DNA of 64,000 nt, taken from assembly GCA_033065855.1 (NCBI GenBank), contig JAVXUO010002235.1:1-64000 (forward strand). Direction: 5' to 3'. The notes under the pieces were generated by a model. The model was not told the DNA's origin. It searched no databases and saw only the letters and a list, made by a program, of their open reading frames with translations. The stretch's first letter is position 1. The number at the start of each line of letters is the position of its first letter. The position numbers were made by a program, and so were the translations under genes. Origin of the DNA: Escallonia rubra. Its lineage: Eukaryota; Streptophyta; Magnoliopsida; Escalloniales; Escalloniaceae. Shown here piece after piece: positions 1 to 10,900 of the stretch.

Positions 1-1049
1 ATGCTGGGTAGGTTCTAACTAGATTAAATCTCAGGATGCTGGGTTGAACTACCAAAGTTTTCTCTTTAGGCAAAAAACTCAGGGCATCTGTTAGTCTGCG
101 GGCTTTCAACGCCATCATTCGGCAATAACCCTGAACGACTCGCTCCCACTATTGTTTTAAACCCATAAAGAAGACTCTGGAAGTCCGTTTAAAAGCATAA
201 TTGATTTAAAACTGGCAAAAACCTGGAGTAAGCATAATCATTTTTTAAAACAAAACATTTTAAAAGAGTCTCTCTTTCCCAAGTAAATGCCATATGATTT
301 CTAATCAAGACTATATTAAGTTGTTTTTAGTCATATTAGACTCTGAGATAACCCGTTTCAGTTCATAGAATGCTTTTCACCTTAGAGCGTTTTCACCCCA
401 TAATAATAAACAAGTTTTAAAGAAGTGAAAGACTTACTGGAAAATTGCTAAGTACTTGAACTTGAACTCGTGATGTTTATATGGAAAGGTAAGATATCAT
501 ATGAAAGGCAGAGAGATTTTTGAGAGAAGGAATGCTTGATTGCAATTGAAAACTTCGTGTTTGTACAAATGAATTCTGCCTCATAATATAGGCAGAAGAA
601 AGCTAGCTACAGGGCTTTACATGATTTCCTAGACTTTACATGTGTACTACTGGACGAAAAAGCTTTATGGGACTACATTACAAAATACTTTAAACGAAAG
701 TCATAAAGCCTAAAAAGTAAATAGTAAGCCTAAAAAGCTAAGATGCTCTGTCTGTTTATGGGACTACATTACAAAATACTTTAAACGAAAGTCATAAAGC
801 CTAAAAAGTAAATAGTAAGCCTAAAAAGCTAAGATGCTCTGTCTGTACTGATAAGCCTGCTGTTCTTGTCTTCATTCTAATGACAAAGAGATTCCGTGTC
901 AAGCCTTCTTTCTTTTGACAGAAAGTTGCTGCTGCGGATGCTGATGCAGAGAATGGTCTTCTATGTAGTCTTGTCTTCTTTTATCTCTTCTTTTCTTGCA
1001 GATGTGATACGTCTAAAAAGAGAGATGCTTCATTTGTCTAGTCTGGAGA
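1..1049 (-). promoter_or_regulatory. Pararetrovirus promoter and leader (minus-strand copy)
   Basis: On the minus strand this segment follows the viroplasmin-like ORF. It holds a duplicated enhancer-like stretch (two copies about 90 bp apart, about 670-850), a TATA-like region near 584-597, and then the leader that runs off the window edge. The same sequence recurs at 8400-9050 (minus) and 17397-18321 (plus). Promoter identity is inferred from position and from the similarity of the plan to other Caulimoviridae. Confidence 0.7.
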
Positions 1050-2237
1050 TTAGTCTTCAGTCTTCTGTTCTGTTTCTTCAGTAGTTGGTACTTCTTCTGA
1101 AGATTCACTAGAAGTAATAGGGCTTGGACTGGGTCTTTGAGCGTCTTGAAATAAAGGGTCTTCATAGAATCTGCTATCAGATGTGACAGATTTCTTGAAA
1201 TCTTCTACTGCCTTGTCTGGCCCCATCGTGTGAATGTTGCTAAAAGTTTTGCTGATAATATCAGCAAATGCTTCTGCTACCTGCTTCTGGACCGAATATG
1301 CTTGTCTCTTTGCTTTCTTTTTGTTTCTTTTTATTTGTTCCGTTTTACCCAAACGGACAGGGGTTTCAGGGATTAATTTGCCTTTTCCAGATACCTGTTT
1401 CTCTGGGCTAGGAGTTCTTTCTCCAGAACTCAATGGATTTTCAGAGATTTTGAGTAAACCTTCAACTTTCACAGGGTTTGATAAGTCTTTACCAGCTACC
1501 TGTTGAACTGGACTAAGAGTTCTTTTTCCTGAACTCGAAGGGTTTTCAGAGATTTTGAGTAAACCTCCAACTTTAACAGGACTTGATTTATCTTTACCAG
1601 AAGCCTGTGAATCTGGATTAGCTACTCCTTTGACCCCGGAAGTAGTGGGTTTAGATGACTGGGTTTTGGAAGAAATGCGAGAGGTGTATCTCTGTTTCCA
1701 GTCATTAGCCTCTAATTCTACAACTTGTATTTGGGCCTTAAGTTGAGCTATTTGAAAATCAAAATGTGATTTCTCTAAAAGTAAATAGTCTTGTCTTGTT
1801 TTTAATATATTATGATGTCTAATTAAGGTATTACATCTTTCGCAATCTTCTATTTTATCTGTATTTGATCTATCTTGGCAGTCTGGACTAATATAATAAT
1901 TAGGACCGTAATGGGTTTGCATTAAGGTGGTGGCTTCTTGAAAAGTTATGGTACCTTTGTACCAGGGTAGATTTTCATTTCCAACTCCTCCTACCATAGC
2001 CTCGGGATAAGTTTTGAAAATCCCTGGCATGCTGCCTTTAAAAACACAATAAAAATTAAATTTTTTAGTGTCTCTAATTTTATGAAAATAATTAGCTAAA
2101 GCATTGACGGTATTAACGAACCATCCATTGTCTTTTTTAACAAAGGATTGCCATAAATTATCTAATAGTGTACGCTGATCTACTGGAAAGGGTCCGATTT
2201 TGTGATCCTTGACCTGAAATCTGGATCCAGCGTGCAT
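1050..2237 (-). CDS. Viroplasmin/transactivator-like ORF of the pararetrovirus fossil
   Basis: An open frame of 395 residues. Residues about 60-110 contain the short fold shared by caulimovirus ORF VI proteins and RNase H1 N-termini (FYCVFKGSMPGIF, then a YKGTITFQEA-like segment). A Cys-rich patch (SPDCQ..CERC) and a coiled-coil-like stretch follow, then a Ser/Pro/Lys-rich tail with two tandem repeats of a KVGGLLKISENP-type motif. In Caulimoviridae this protein forms inclusion bodies and promotes translation of downstream ORFs. It lies downstream of pol in the same copy. The reading frame looks whole as a piece; the element around it is rearranged. Confidence 0.8.
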   Translation of the reverse strand: MHAGSRFQVKDHKIGPFPVDQRTLLDNLWQSFVKKDNGWFVNTVNALANYFHKIRDTKKFNFYCVFKGSMPGIFKTYPEAMVGGVGNENLPWYKGTITFQEATTLMQTHYGPNYYISPDCQDRSNTDKIEDCERCNTLIRHHNILKTRQDYLLLEKSHFDFQIAQLKAQIQVVELEANDWKQRYTSRISSKTQSSKPTTSGVKGVANPDSQASGKDKSSPVKVGGLLKISENPSSSGKRTLSPVQQVAGKDLSNPVKVEGLLKISENPLSSGERTPSPEKQVSGKGKLIPETPVRLGKTEQIKRNKKKAKRQAYSVQKQVAEAFADIISKTFSNIHTMGPDKAVEDFKKSVTSDSRFYEDPLFQDAQRPSPSPITSSESSEEVPTTEETEQKTED

Positions 2238-2431
2238 GACTTCTAGATTGTTACCGTTATAATTTATTCTATTTCTTCCTAAATTATCTATGTAGCTAAT
2301 AAATTGTGTAGGAAAGATAGGGTTAGACTGATTTACCTGTGCTTGCCTGGTCTGAATGGAAGAAGTTGAAGAAGATGATATTTGTGAAAAGAATAAGAAG
2401 ATTGTCTGATTCTACTTTAAATTGTATAATG

Positions 2432-5400
2432 TTAGGATAAAATTTTTCTAGATAATAGGTCTGCAATGGAGTTATCAACTCCTTTAATATGCTGCCACTC
2501 TATTTTATCTATTCTATAATTACTTAAGGATGTCATAAATTTTAACCATCTATTGGTATATCTAGAATCTTTATTCTTATTATATCTTGCTATGGCTTCA
2601 CAATCTGTCCTAATGCAAAACTCATATTTGGATATTAAAAGTGCTTTAAAGTGTTCTAAGGCGTAAACTATTGCAAGTAATTCGTAATCTAAACTAGTCA
2701 AATACTGATTACTCTCTTTATACTTGCCACTAGAATATCTACATATCCTTTCTTCTTTTTTATTACTATATTTATTAGGTTTGCAGTATAAAACTGCTCC
2801 CCATCCATCTTTGCATCCGTCTGTCTGGACTACAAGATAATCTGTATCTAAGGGTAGATAGAGGTCTGGTAATTTTTTAACCTGTTCCTTTATAGTTCTA
2901 ACGAGTCTGATATCTTCTATATTAAAATGTCTTTGTCCATTTTTACGGGTTTTATTGTATAGAGGACCTATTAATTTACTAAGATCTTTGAAGTACATCC
3001 TAGCTTGATTAACTAATCCTAAGAATGCCTGGATTTGTTTTAAACCTTCTAATTTGTCAGGAAAGTCTAAAATCTTTTTAGCTATATGCTCTTGTAATTT
3101 AATCTTGCCATTTCCTATTTTCATTCCTAAAAATTTTACACTTGTTTTAAATAGTTCTACTTTCTTTTTACTAAGAATTAAACCATGTTTATTAAAAAGT
3201 TTAAAAACTAAATCTAAATGTGATAAATGTTCAGTTTCGTTTTTACTACAAACTAGAATATCATCTATATATACTAGAATGAAATCATTATAAGGTCTAA
3301 AAATATCATCCATTTTACGTTGGAAGATACTTGGTGCAGTCTTAAGGCCAAAAGGCATGACTAACCACTCATATAGACCTTCAGGTGTAGTAAATGCTGT
3401 CCACTTAGTGTCTTCAGGCCACATTTTAATTTGATAAAAGCCTGATTTACAATCGAATTTGCTAAAAATCTTTTTGCCTTGAATTTTACTTAAAAGGAAG
3501 GTCTTGTTTGGAATATTATAACTATCGTCTTTTATATTGTCGTTAAGTCTTTTGTAGTTTATTACCATTCTACTTTTACCTCTTAGTATTTCTGCGTGAT
3601 TTCTAACTATGAAAGCTGCAGATCCATGAGGACTATTGCTGGGTCTAATTACTTTTAATTCTGTTAGGTCTTTAATGTGCATTTTAAAGTCATCTGTATC
3701 TAAACAACTTGCTTCTATATTGGCAGTCTTAACAATATAATCGGGATTTATAATGTCAAGCTTACAATATATTTGGTTTAAATCCCACCGTTTGATAGGA
3801 TCTTCTCCTATAAAAGGGAGTTTGTCTATTGCTTTAAGAATATCATATTTATTTGTAAAATAGTTTATTAAATTATAGCTAATTTTATCTAGATTGTAAA
3901 TGTCTAGATCTATATTATCTTCTATCCCATTTTCATCTTCTATTAATTCTTCTATTCTTAAACATTCATTTCTTATATCTACATTGGTTAAGCAACAATT
4001 TGTTTTTCCATTACTACAGTCTTCACATATTTTATTTTTGCCTTTTATATTAACATATTCCCCACCACGCTTCTGAGCGTACTCTGATGGAGTGTCAATG
4101 TTAATGGGTGTATGCGTGACATTTTGTGCTATTTGAATGAAGTCTTTAGTAATTGTTAACGTATTATTGTCGTTTATTAAAAAATTTATTCCTAGAATTA
4201 TCTTTCCTTCTGAGTGTGCAACGGGTGCACAAAAGGCTTGTTTGAGATTATAAGGTTTGCTTTGTGTGTTGCATGGTGTAAGAAAAGTAATAGCGGCATT
4301 TGTAATATATTCAGAATATTTAATTGGGTTGCCTGAAAATCCTATTCCAATTAAAGGTTCTTCGAAAGTTTTTACGTGAGATAGATCAGCTAGGCTTGGA
4401 TCTATAACAGTAATTGTGCAACCTGTATCTATTATGGCATTTGTTTCTATTAGTTTGTTATAATGTCTTATTTGTACCCTAGTAGTTATAAGGTTATTAA
4501 ATCTTGCCTTGGTGCAGAATTTTTCTATCTTAAAGTCTTGTTGAATTAACTGTTTATTATTTCCTATGATTAGTTCATCTTCATGTCTCTGTTTTAAGGT
4601 TTCTTCGATTTGAATAACCTTTTGTTCTAAGAATTCTAGTCTTCTATTAACGTTTTTATCATAATAGGTGTCTTTATTTGTCTTTAGTTCTAAGGGTTTG
4701 ATAATATCTATGTTATATTTTTGTTTTATGCATTTTACACATGCTTCTATATAACATATTTCACACTTACATCTTACTCTAATCGCTGGAAACCAATTGC
4801 ATATATAGCATGGTGTTGTATCCATACCTTTTTCTATTTGCCATTGATGTATACAGTCTTCTTCCAAAGTTAATTTGTCTGCTAAGGGTTTGAATATGAA
4901 ATTGTATATTTCTGTATTTCTTAATGAATTTATAAAGGTATCTAGTTTATCTGTAGTTTCTACTGGAAGATTTTCTTCTTCTTCATCACTACTTATGGAG
5001 AGGTTGTCTTCTATATATTCGTCTATGGATTTAATACTATATATACTCTCTGTATCGCTAAGAGTTTCATCTACTTCTAAGAGATCTTCATTAGTATTGT
5101 TGACTATCATAGCTTTAAAGTTATTATTGTTATGTCTCCTAGGACAATTAGAACTTAAATGGTTTGGTTCACCACATGAATAGCACGTGATTTTGTTTTT
5201 ATAAATTCTTCTAGTATCGTATTTCCTAACATGTTTAGGGTTTAGGAAAGGTCTTCTAGCTTTGCTCTTTCTTAAATAATATGTTTTTCTAGGTTGTTTG
5301 TATTTTTTATATGTTTTCTTATTGTACTTTGGTGTAGACTCTTCTTGACCATAGTGTTGTGGTGTGTATATTTCTTTACAGAAACTAGTTTCGTTTTTCA

Positions 5401-5626
5401 ATTGTCTAGCTATCTGTATATTAGTGCATTTGGAAACTAATATTTCTATTACTTGTTCAAAGATATCACCTAAAGAAGGTGTCCAAGTAGGGTTAGGGTA
5501 AATCTTTTTAATTGTTTCGTATATTTCTCTACCTAAAGCGCCTGGTAACTTATTTAGAAATTTATCTACTACAGTTGGTTTATAAATATTGCCGCTTTGT
5601 GAGGCAAAATAATAATATTCTTGCAT
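2432..5626 (-). CDS. Pararetrovirus coat/pol polyprotein fragment (zinc knuckle, protease, RT, RNase H)
   Basis: A 1064-residue open frame. In order: the C-terminal part of a coat-protein-like region with a basic stretch and a CCHC zinc knuckle (CYSCGEPNH, residues about 148-161); an acidic spacer; a second Cys-rich patch; an aspartic protease (AIIDTGCT); reverse transcriptase (FSKFDCKSGFYQI, YIDDIL); and RNase H starting near VVQTDGC. This domain order without integrase is diagnostic of Caulimoviridae. The frame is long and open, but its 5' part is cut at 5626, where the sequence joins a leader segment of the opposite orientation, so it is a fragment of a rearranged element. Confidence 0.85.
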   Translation of the reverse strand: MQEYYYFASQSGNIYKPTVVDKFLNKLPGALGREIYETIKKIYPNPTWTPSLGDIFEQVIEILVSKCTNIQIARQLKNETSFCKEIYTPQHYGQEESTPKYNKKTYKKYKQPRKTYYLRKSKARRPFLNPKHVRKYDTRRIYKNKITCYSCGEPNHLSSNCPRRHNNNNFKAMIVNNTNEDLLEVDETLSDTESIYSIKSIDEYIEDNLSISSDEEEENLPVETTDKLDTFINSLRNTEIYNFIFKPLADKLTLEEDCIHQWQIEKGMDTTPCYICNWFPAIRVRCKCEICYIEACVKCIKQKYNIDIIKPLELKTNKDTYYDKNVNRRLEFLEQKVIQIEETLKQRHEDELIIGNNKQLIQQDFKIEKFCTKARFNNLITTRVQIRHYNKLIETNAIIDTGCTITVIDPSLADLSHVKTFEEPLIGIGFSGNPIKYSEYITNAAITFLTPCNTQSKPYNLKQAFCAPVAHSEGKIILGINFLINDNNTLTITKDFIQIAQNVTHTPINIDTPSEYAQKRGGEYVNIKGKNKICEDCSNGKTNCCLTNVDIRNECLRIEELIEDENGIEDNIDLDIYNLDKISYNLINYFTNKYDILKAIDKLPFIGEDPIKRWDLNQIYCKLDIINPDYIVKTANIEASCLDTDDFKMHIKDLTELKVIRPSNSPHGSAAFIVRNHAEILRGKSRMVINYKRLNDNIKDDSYNIPNKTFLLSKIQGKKIFSKFDCKSGFYQIKMWPEDTKWTAFTTPEGLYEWLVMPFGLKTAPSIFQRKMDDIFRPYNDFILVYIDDILVCSKNETEHLSHLDLVFKLFNKHGLILSKKKVELFKTSVKFLGMKIGNGKIKLQEHIAKKILDFPDKLEGLKQIQAFLGLVNQARMYFKDLSKLIGPLYNKTRKNGQRHFNIEDIRLVRTIKEQVKKLPDLYLPLDTDYLVVQTDGCKDGWGAVLYCKPNKYSNKKEERICRYSSGKYKESNQYLTSLDYELLAIVYALEHFKALLISKYEFCIRTDCEAIARYNKNKDSRYTNRWLKFMTSLSNYRIDKIEWQHIKGVDNSIADLLSRKILS

Positions 5627-6150
5627 GAAACGAAACGGGTTATCTCAGAGTCTAATATGACTAAAAACAACTTAATATAGTCTTGATTAGAAATCATATG
5701 GCATTTACTTAGGAAAGAGAGACTCTTTTAAAATGTTTTGTTTTAAAAAATGATTATGCTTACTCCAGGTTTTTGCCAGTTTTAAATCAATTATGCTTTT
5801 AAACGGACTTCCAGAGTCTTCTTTATGGGTTTAAAACAATAGTGGGAGCGAGTCGTTCAGGGTTATTGCCGAATGATGGCGTTGAAAGCCCGCAGACTAA
5901 CGCATGCCCTGAGTTTTTGCCTAAAGAGAAAACTTTGGTAGTTCAACCCAGCATCCTGAAATTTAATCTAGTTAGAACCTACCCAGTATCCTGAAATTTT
6001 AAAAATAAATCTTCGATAAAGACTCTATCTCTCTCTCTAAAGTTTTTGCCGTGTTTTTTCTGAATCATCTCAATATTCCGCTTCGTTTTAATCAATATTA
6101 TACTTATATCCACGATGGATCTCGGTCTAACCGGGGACTTCTTTGGCCGG
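5627..6150 (+). other. Pararetrovirus leader segment, plus orientation
   Basis: This matches the leader at 18090-18321 plus 21892-22170 in the same orientation. It abuts the minus-strand pol fragment on the left and a reversed copy of itself on the right. It holds a short ORF beginning near 5877. It shows that copies of opposite polarity are fused here. No host sequence is visible between them. Confidence 0.7.
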
Positions 6151-6412
6151 AAAACAGATTGCTCCGATTAGATTTTGTGACTTCGTTAAACCAATCGTCA
6201 ATCCTTGCGGATCTGCTAGTGGCATATCGACGTCTGGTATCCGTTAACTAATCAGGATCGGAAAACAAGAAGTCCCCGGTTAGACCGAGATCCATCGTGG
6301 ATATAAGTATAATATTGATTAAAACGAAGCGGAATATTGAGATGATTCAGAAAAAACACGGCAAAAACTTTAGAGAGAGAGAGAGTCTTTATCGAAGATT
6401 AATTTTTAAAAT
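5990..6412. repeat. Head-to-head inverted repeat at a virus-virus junction
   Basis: About 160 bp of leader (the pyrimidine-rich CTCTCT stretch through the CGGTCTAACCGGGGACTTCT motif) runs forward to about 6150 and is repeated in reverse from about 6250 to 6412. Between the arms lies about 100 bp that belongs to the reversed copy, as comparison with 22160-22283 shows. The two copies therefore meet at about 6147-6150. Confidence 0.8.
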
Positions 6413-7337
6413 TTCAGGATGCTGGGTAGGTTCTAACTAGATTAAATCTCAGGATGCTGGGTTGAACTACCAAAGTTTTCTCTTTAGGCAAAAAACTCAG
6501 GGCATGCGTTAGTCTGCGGGCTTTCAACGCCATCACTCGGCAATAACCCTGAACGACTCGCTCCCATACTTGTATGTAATTATTTCTTTGTTGAGGATCT
6601 ACTGCTGTTATATTTAAAATAAACGGTTCAGATGCCTTTTGTGTTTTAAAGTTTTGTTCTAAAGGATGTCTTTTACCTCTAGGTTTATAATTTGGTCTTT
6701 CAGATCTACTATGTTCAATGTTTGCACTATTTCTAGGTATATTACCATAAGGATAACGTGGTCTTGTATGTGGTTGAGTAGTATAAAATCTGCCTCCGTC
6801 ATTATTATTTGTAGTGCCTGAATTTTCACCTTCTTCCAGTTCTAATTGTCCTAGGAGACATAACAATAATAACTTTAAAGCTATGATAGTCAACAATACT
6901 AATGAAGATCTCTTAGAAGTAGATGAAACCCTTAGCGATACAGAGAGTATATATAGTATTAAATCCATAGACGAATATATAGAAGACAACCTCTCCATAA
7001 GTAGTGATGAAGAAGAAGAAAATCTTCCAGTAGAAACTACAGATAAACTAGATACCTTTATAAATTCATTAAGAAATACAGAAATATACAATTTCATGTT
7101 CAAACCCTTAGCAGACAAATTAACTTTGGGGAATATGTTAATATAAAAGGCAAAAACAAAATATGTGAAGATTGTAGTAATGGAAAAACAAATTGTTGCT
7201 TAACTAATGTAGATATAAGAAATGAATGTTTAAGAATAGAAGAATTAATAGAAGATGAAAATGAGATAGAAGATAATATAGATCTAGACATTTACAATCT
7301 AGATAAAATTAATTTTTATTGTGTTTTTAAAGGCAGC
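6413..7337. pseudogene. Mosaic of pararetrovirus pieces (leader, coat-like basic region, pol pieces)
   Basis: A minus-strand leader piece (6413-6570) joins a minus-strand coat-like basic, Arg/Pro-rich segment (about 6570-6835). That joins plus-strand pieces from the acidic spacer of pol (about 6836-7130) and from the region before the reverse transcriptase (about 7130-7315). Each piece is closely similar to the longer copies elsewhere in the block. Broken. Confidence 0.7.
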
Positions 7338-8260
7338 ATGCCAGGGATTTTCAAAACTTATCCCGAGGCTATGGTAGGAGGAGTTGGAAATGAAAAGCTA
7401 CCCTGGTATAAAGGTACCATAACTTTTCAAGAAGCCACCACCTTAATGCAAACCCATTACGGTCCTAATTATTATATTAGTCCAGACTGCCAAGATAGAT
7501 CAAATACAGATAAAATAGAAGATTGCGAAAGATGTAATACCTTAATTAGACATCATAATATATTAAAAACAAGACAAGACTATTTACTTTTAGAAAAATC
7601 ACATTTTGATTTTCAAATAGCTCAACTTAAGGCCCAAATACAAGTTGTAGAATTAGAGGCTAATGACTGGAAACAGAGATACACCTCTCTTCTTTCTTCC
7701 AAAACCCAGTCATCTAAGCCCACTACTTCCGGGGTCAAAAGAGTAGCTAATCTAGATTCACAGGCTTCTGGTAAAGATAAATCAAGTCCTGTTAAAGTTG
7801 GAGGTTTACTCAAAATCTCTGAAAACCCTTCGAGTTCAGGAAAAAGAACTCCTAGTCCAGTTCAACAGGTAGCTGGTAAAGACTTATCAAACCCTGTGAA
7901 AGTTGGAGGTTTACTCAAAATCTCTGAAAATCCATTGAGTTCTGGAGAAAGAACTCCTAGCCCAGAGAAACAGGTATCTGGAAAAGGCAAATTAATCCCT
8001 GAAACCCCTGTCCGTTTGGGTAAAACGGAACTTATAAAAAGAAACAAAAAGAAAGCCAAGAGACAAGCTTATTCAGTTCAGAAGCAGGTAACAGAAGCAT
8101 TTGCTGATATTATCAGCAAAACTTTTAGCAACATTCACACCTTAGGGTCAGACAAGGCAGTGGAAGATTTTAAGAAATCAATCACATCAGATAGCAGATT
8201 CTATGAAGACCCTTTATTTCAAGACGCTCAAAGACCCAGTCCAAGCCCTATTATTTCTAG
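7338..8260 (+). pseudogene. Viroplasmin-like ORF, partial plus-strand copy
   Basis: It carries most of the viroplasmin-like protein, from the SMPGIFKTYPEAM motif through the Ser/Pro/Lys-rich repeats, and then joins a reversed leader piece (about 8260-8370). Sequence is close to the copies at 1050-2237 and 16209-17396. Broken by the junctions at both ends. Confidence 0.75.
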
Positions 8261-9040
8261 TCTCTCTTTCCCAAGTAAATGCCATATGATTTCTAATCAA
8301 GACTATATTAAGTTGTTTTTAGTCATATTAGACTCTGAGATAACCCGTTTCAGTTCATAGAATGCTTTTCACCTTAGAGCGTTTTCACCCCAGAATATTA
8401 AACAAGTTTAAAGGAGTACGAGACTTACTTGATAAATTGCTAAGTACTTGAACTTGAACTCGTGATGTTTATATAGAAAGGTGAGATAGCATATGAAAGG
8501 CAGAGAGATCTTTGAGAGAAGGAATGCTTGATTGCAATTGAAAACTTCGTGTTTGTACAAATGAATTCTGCCTCATTATATAGGCAGAAGAAAGCTAGCT
8601 ACAGGGCTTTACATGATTTCCTAGACTTTACAGGTGTACTACTGGACGAAAAAGCTTTATGAGACTACATTACAAAATACTTTAAACGAAAGTCATAAAG
8701 CCTAAAAAAGTAAATAGTAAGCCTAAAAAGCTAAGATGCTCTGTCTGTTTATGGGACGACATTACAAAATACTTTAAACGAAAGTCGTAAAGCCTAAAAA
8801 GTAAATAGTAAGCCTAAAAAGCTAAGATGCTCTGTCTGTACTGATAAGCCTGCTGTTCTTGTCTTCATTCTCATGACAAAGAGATTCCGTGTTAAGTCTT
8901 CTTTCTTTTGACAGAAAGTTGCTGCTGCAGATGCTGATGCAGAGAATGGTCTTCTATGTAGTCTTGTCTTCTTTTATCTCTTCTTTTCTTGCAGATGTGA
9001 TAAGTCTAAAAAGAGAGATGCTTCATTTGTCTAGTCTGGA
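8261..9040 (-). promoter_or_regulatory. Pararetrovirus leader and promoter, second minus-strand copy
   Basis: This repeats the plan of 1-1049: a leader piece, a TATA-like motif (TATATAA on the minus strand at 8576-8582) inside a short inverted repeat, and the enhancer-like direct repeats. It leads straight into the 747-bp triplication. Confidence 0.65.
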
Positions 9041-10900
9041 GATTAGTCTTCAGTTTAGAAATTTATCTACTACAGTTGGTTTATAAATATTGCCGCTTTG
9101 TGAGGCAAAATAATAATATTCTTGCATGAAAGGTTTTATATTATGCCAACTATATAAATGTACTTGTTCTAATTTTCTAGCTGCTTCATTTTGTATTAAG
9201 GTATCTCCTGTATTAGGATTCCTTCCTGTTAAGATTAATTGTATAGTGTTAACAAAATTATAAGGATTGGGGCCTAAGTCTGCCATTTGTTTTAAGTCAT
9301 CAGGAAAAGTCTTTTGCCATTCTTCAAAATTAGCTTTAGCGATAGGACCTAAAAATTGTATCATATATCTTATCAAGATTAATTGCTAAGATGCTCTGTC
9401 TGTTTATGAGACTACATTACAAAATACTTTAAACGAAAGTCATAAAGCCTAAAAAAGTAAATAGTAAGCCTAAAAAGCTAAGATGCTCTGTCTGTTTATG
9501 GGACTACATTACAAAATACTTTAAACGAAAGTCGTAAAGCCTAAAAAGTAAATAGTAAGCCTAAAAAGCTAAGATACTCTGTCTGTACTGATAAGCCTGC
9601 TGTTCTTGTCTTCATTCTCATGACAAAGAGATTCCGTGTTAAGTCTTCTTTCTTTTGACAGAAAGTTGCTGCTGCGGATGCTGATGCAGAGAATGGTCTT
9701 CTATGTAGTCTTGTCTTCTTTTATCTCTTCTTTTCTTGCAGATGTGATAAGTCTAAAAAGAGAGATGCTTCATTTGTCTAGTCTGGAGATTAGTCTTCAG
9801 TTTAGAAATTTATCTACTACAGTTGGTTTATAAATATTGCCGCTTTGTGAGGCAAAATAATAATATTCTTGCATGAAAGGTTTTATATTATGCCAACTAT
9901 ATAAATGTACTTGTTCTAATTTTCTAGCTGCTTCATTTTGTATTAAGGTATCTCCTGTATTAGGATTCCTTCCTGTTAAGATTAATTGTATAGTGTTAAC
10001 AAAATTATAAGGATTGGGGCCTAAGTCTGCCATTTGTTTTAAGTCATCAGGAAAAGTCTTTTGCCATTCTTCAAAATTAGCTTTAGCGATAGGACCTAAA
10101 AATTGTATCATATATCTTATCAAGATTAATTGCTAAGATGCTCTGTCTGTTTATGAGACTACATTACAAAATACTTTAAACGAAAGTCATAAAGCCTAAA
10201 AAAGTAAATAGTAGGCCTAAAAAGCTAAGATGCTCTGTCTGTTTATGGGACTACATTACAAAATACTTTAAACGAAAGTCGTAAAGCCTAAAAAGTAAAT
10301 AGTAAGCCTAAAAAGCTAAGATGCTCTGTCTGTACTGATAAGTCTGCTGTTCTTGTCTTCATTCTCATGACAAAGAGATTCCGTGTTAAGTCTTCTTTCT
10401 TTTGACAGAAAGTTGCTGCTGCGGATGCTGATGCAGAGAATGGTCTTCTATGTAGTCTTGTCTTCTTTTATCTCTTCTTTTCTTGCAGATGTGATAAGTC
10501 TAAAAAGAGAGATGCTTCATTTGTCTAGTCTGGAGATTAGTCTTCAGTTTAGAAATTTATCTACTACAGTTGGTTTATAAATATTGCCGCTTTGTGAGGC
10601 AAAATAATAATATTCTTGCATGAAAGGTTTTATATTATGCCAACTATATAAATGTACTTGTTCTAATTTTCTAGCTGCTTCATTTTGTATTAAGGTATCT
10701 CCTGTATTAGGATTCCTTCCTGTTAAGATTAATTGTATAGTGTTAACAAAATTATAAGGATTGGGGCCTAAGTCTGCCATTTGTTTTAAGTCATCAGTTA
10801 AAGTCTTTTGCCATTCTTCAAAATTAGCTTTAGCGATAGGACCTAAAAATTGTATCATATATCTTATCAAGATTAATTGCTAAGATGCTCTGTCTGTTTA
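8650..10900 (-). repeat. Three tandem 747-bp units joining viral promoter to coat-protein fragment
   Basis: The same junction recurs at 9050, 9797 and 10544, exactly 747 bp apart. Each unit holds the enhancer-like direct repeats, the end of the viroplasmin/promoter region, and a 108-residue coat-protein fragment (motifs IRYMIQFLGPIAKANF and NPYNFVNTIQLIL) on the minus strand. Units are almost identical, so the triplication is recent or homogenised. The pieces are not adjacent in the other viral copies. Confidence 0.85.
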
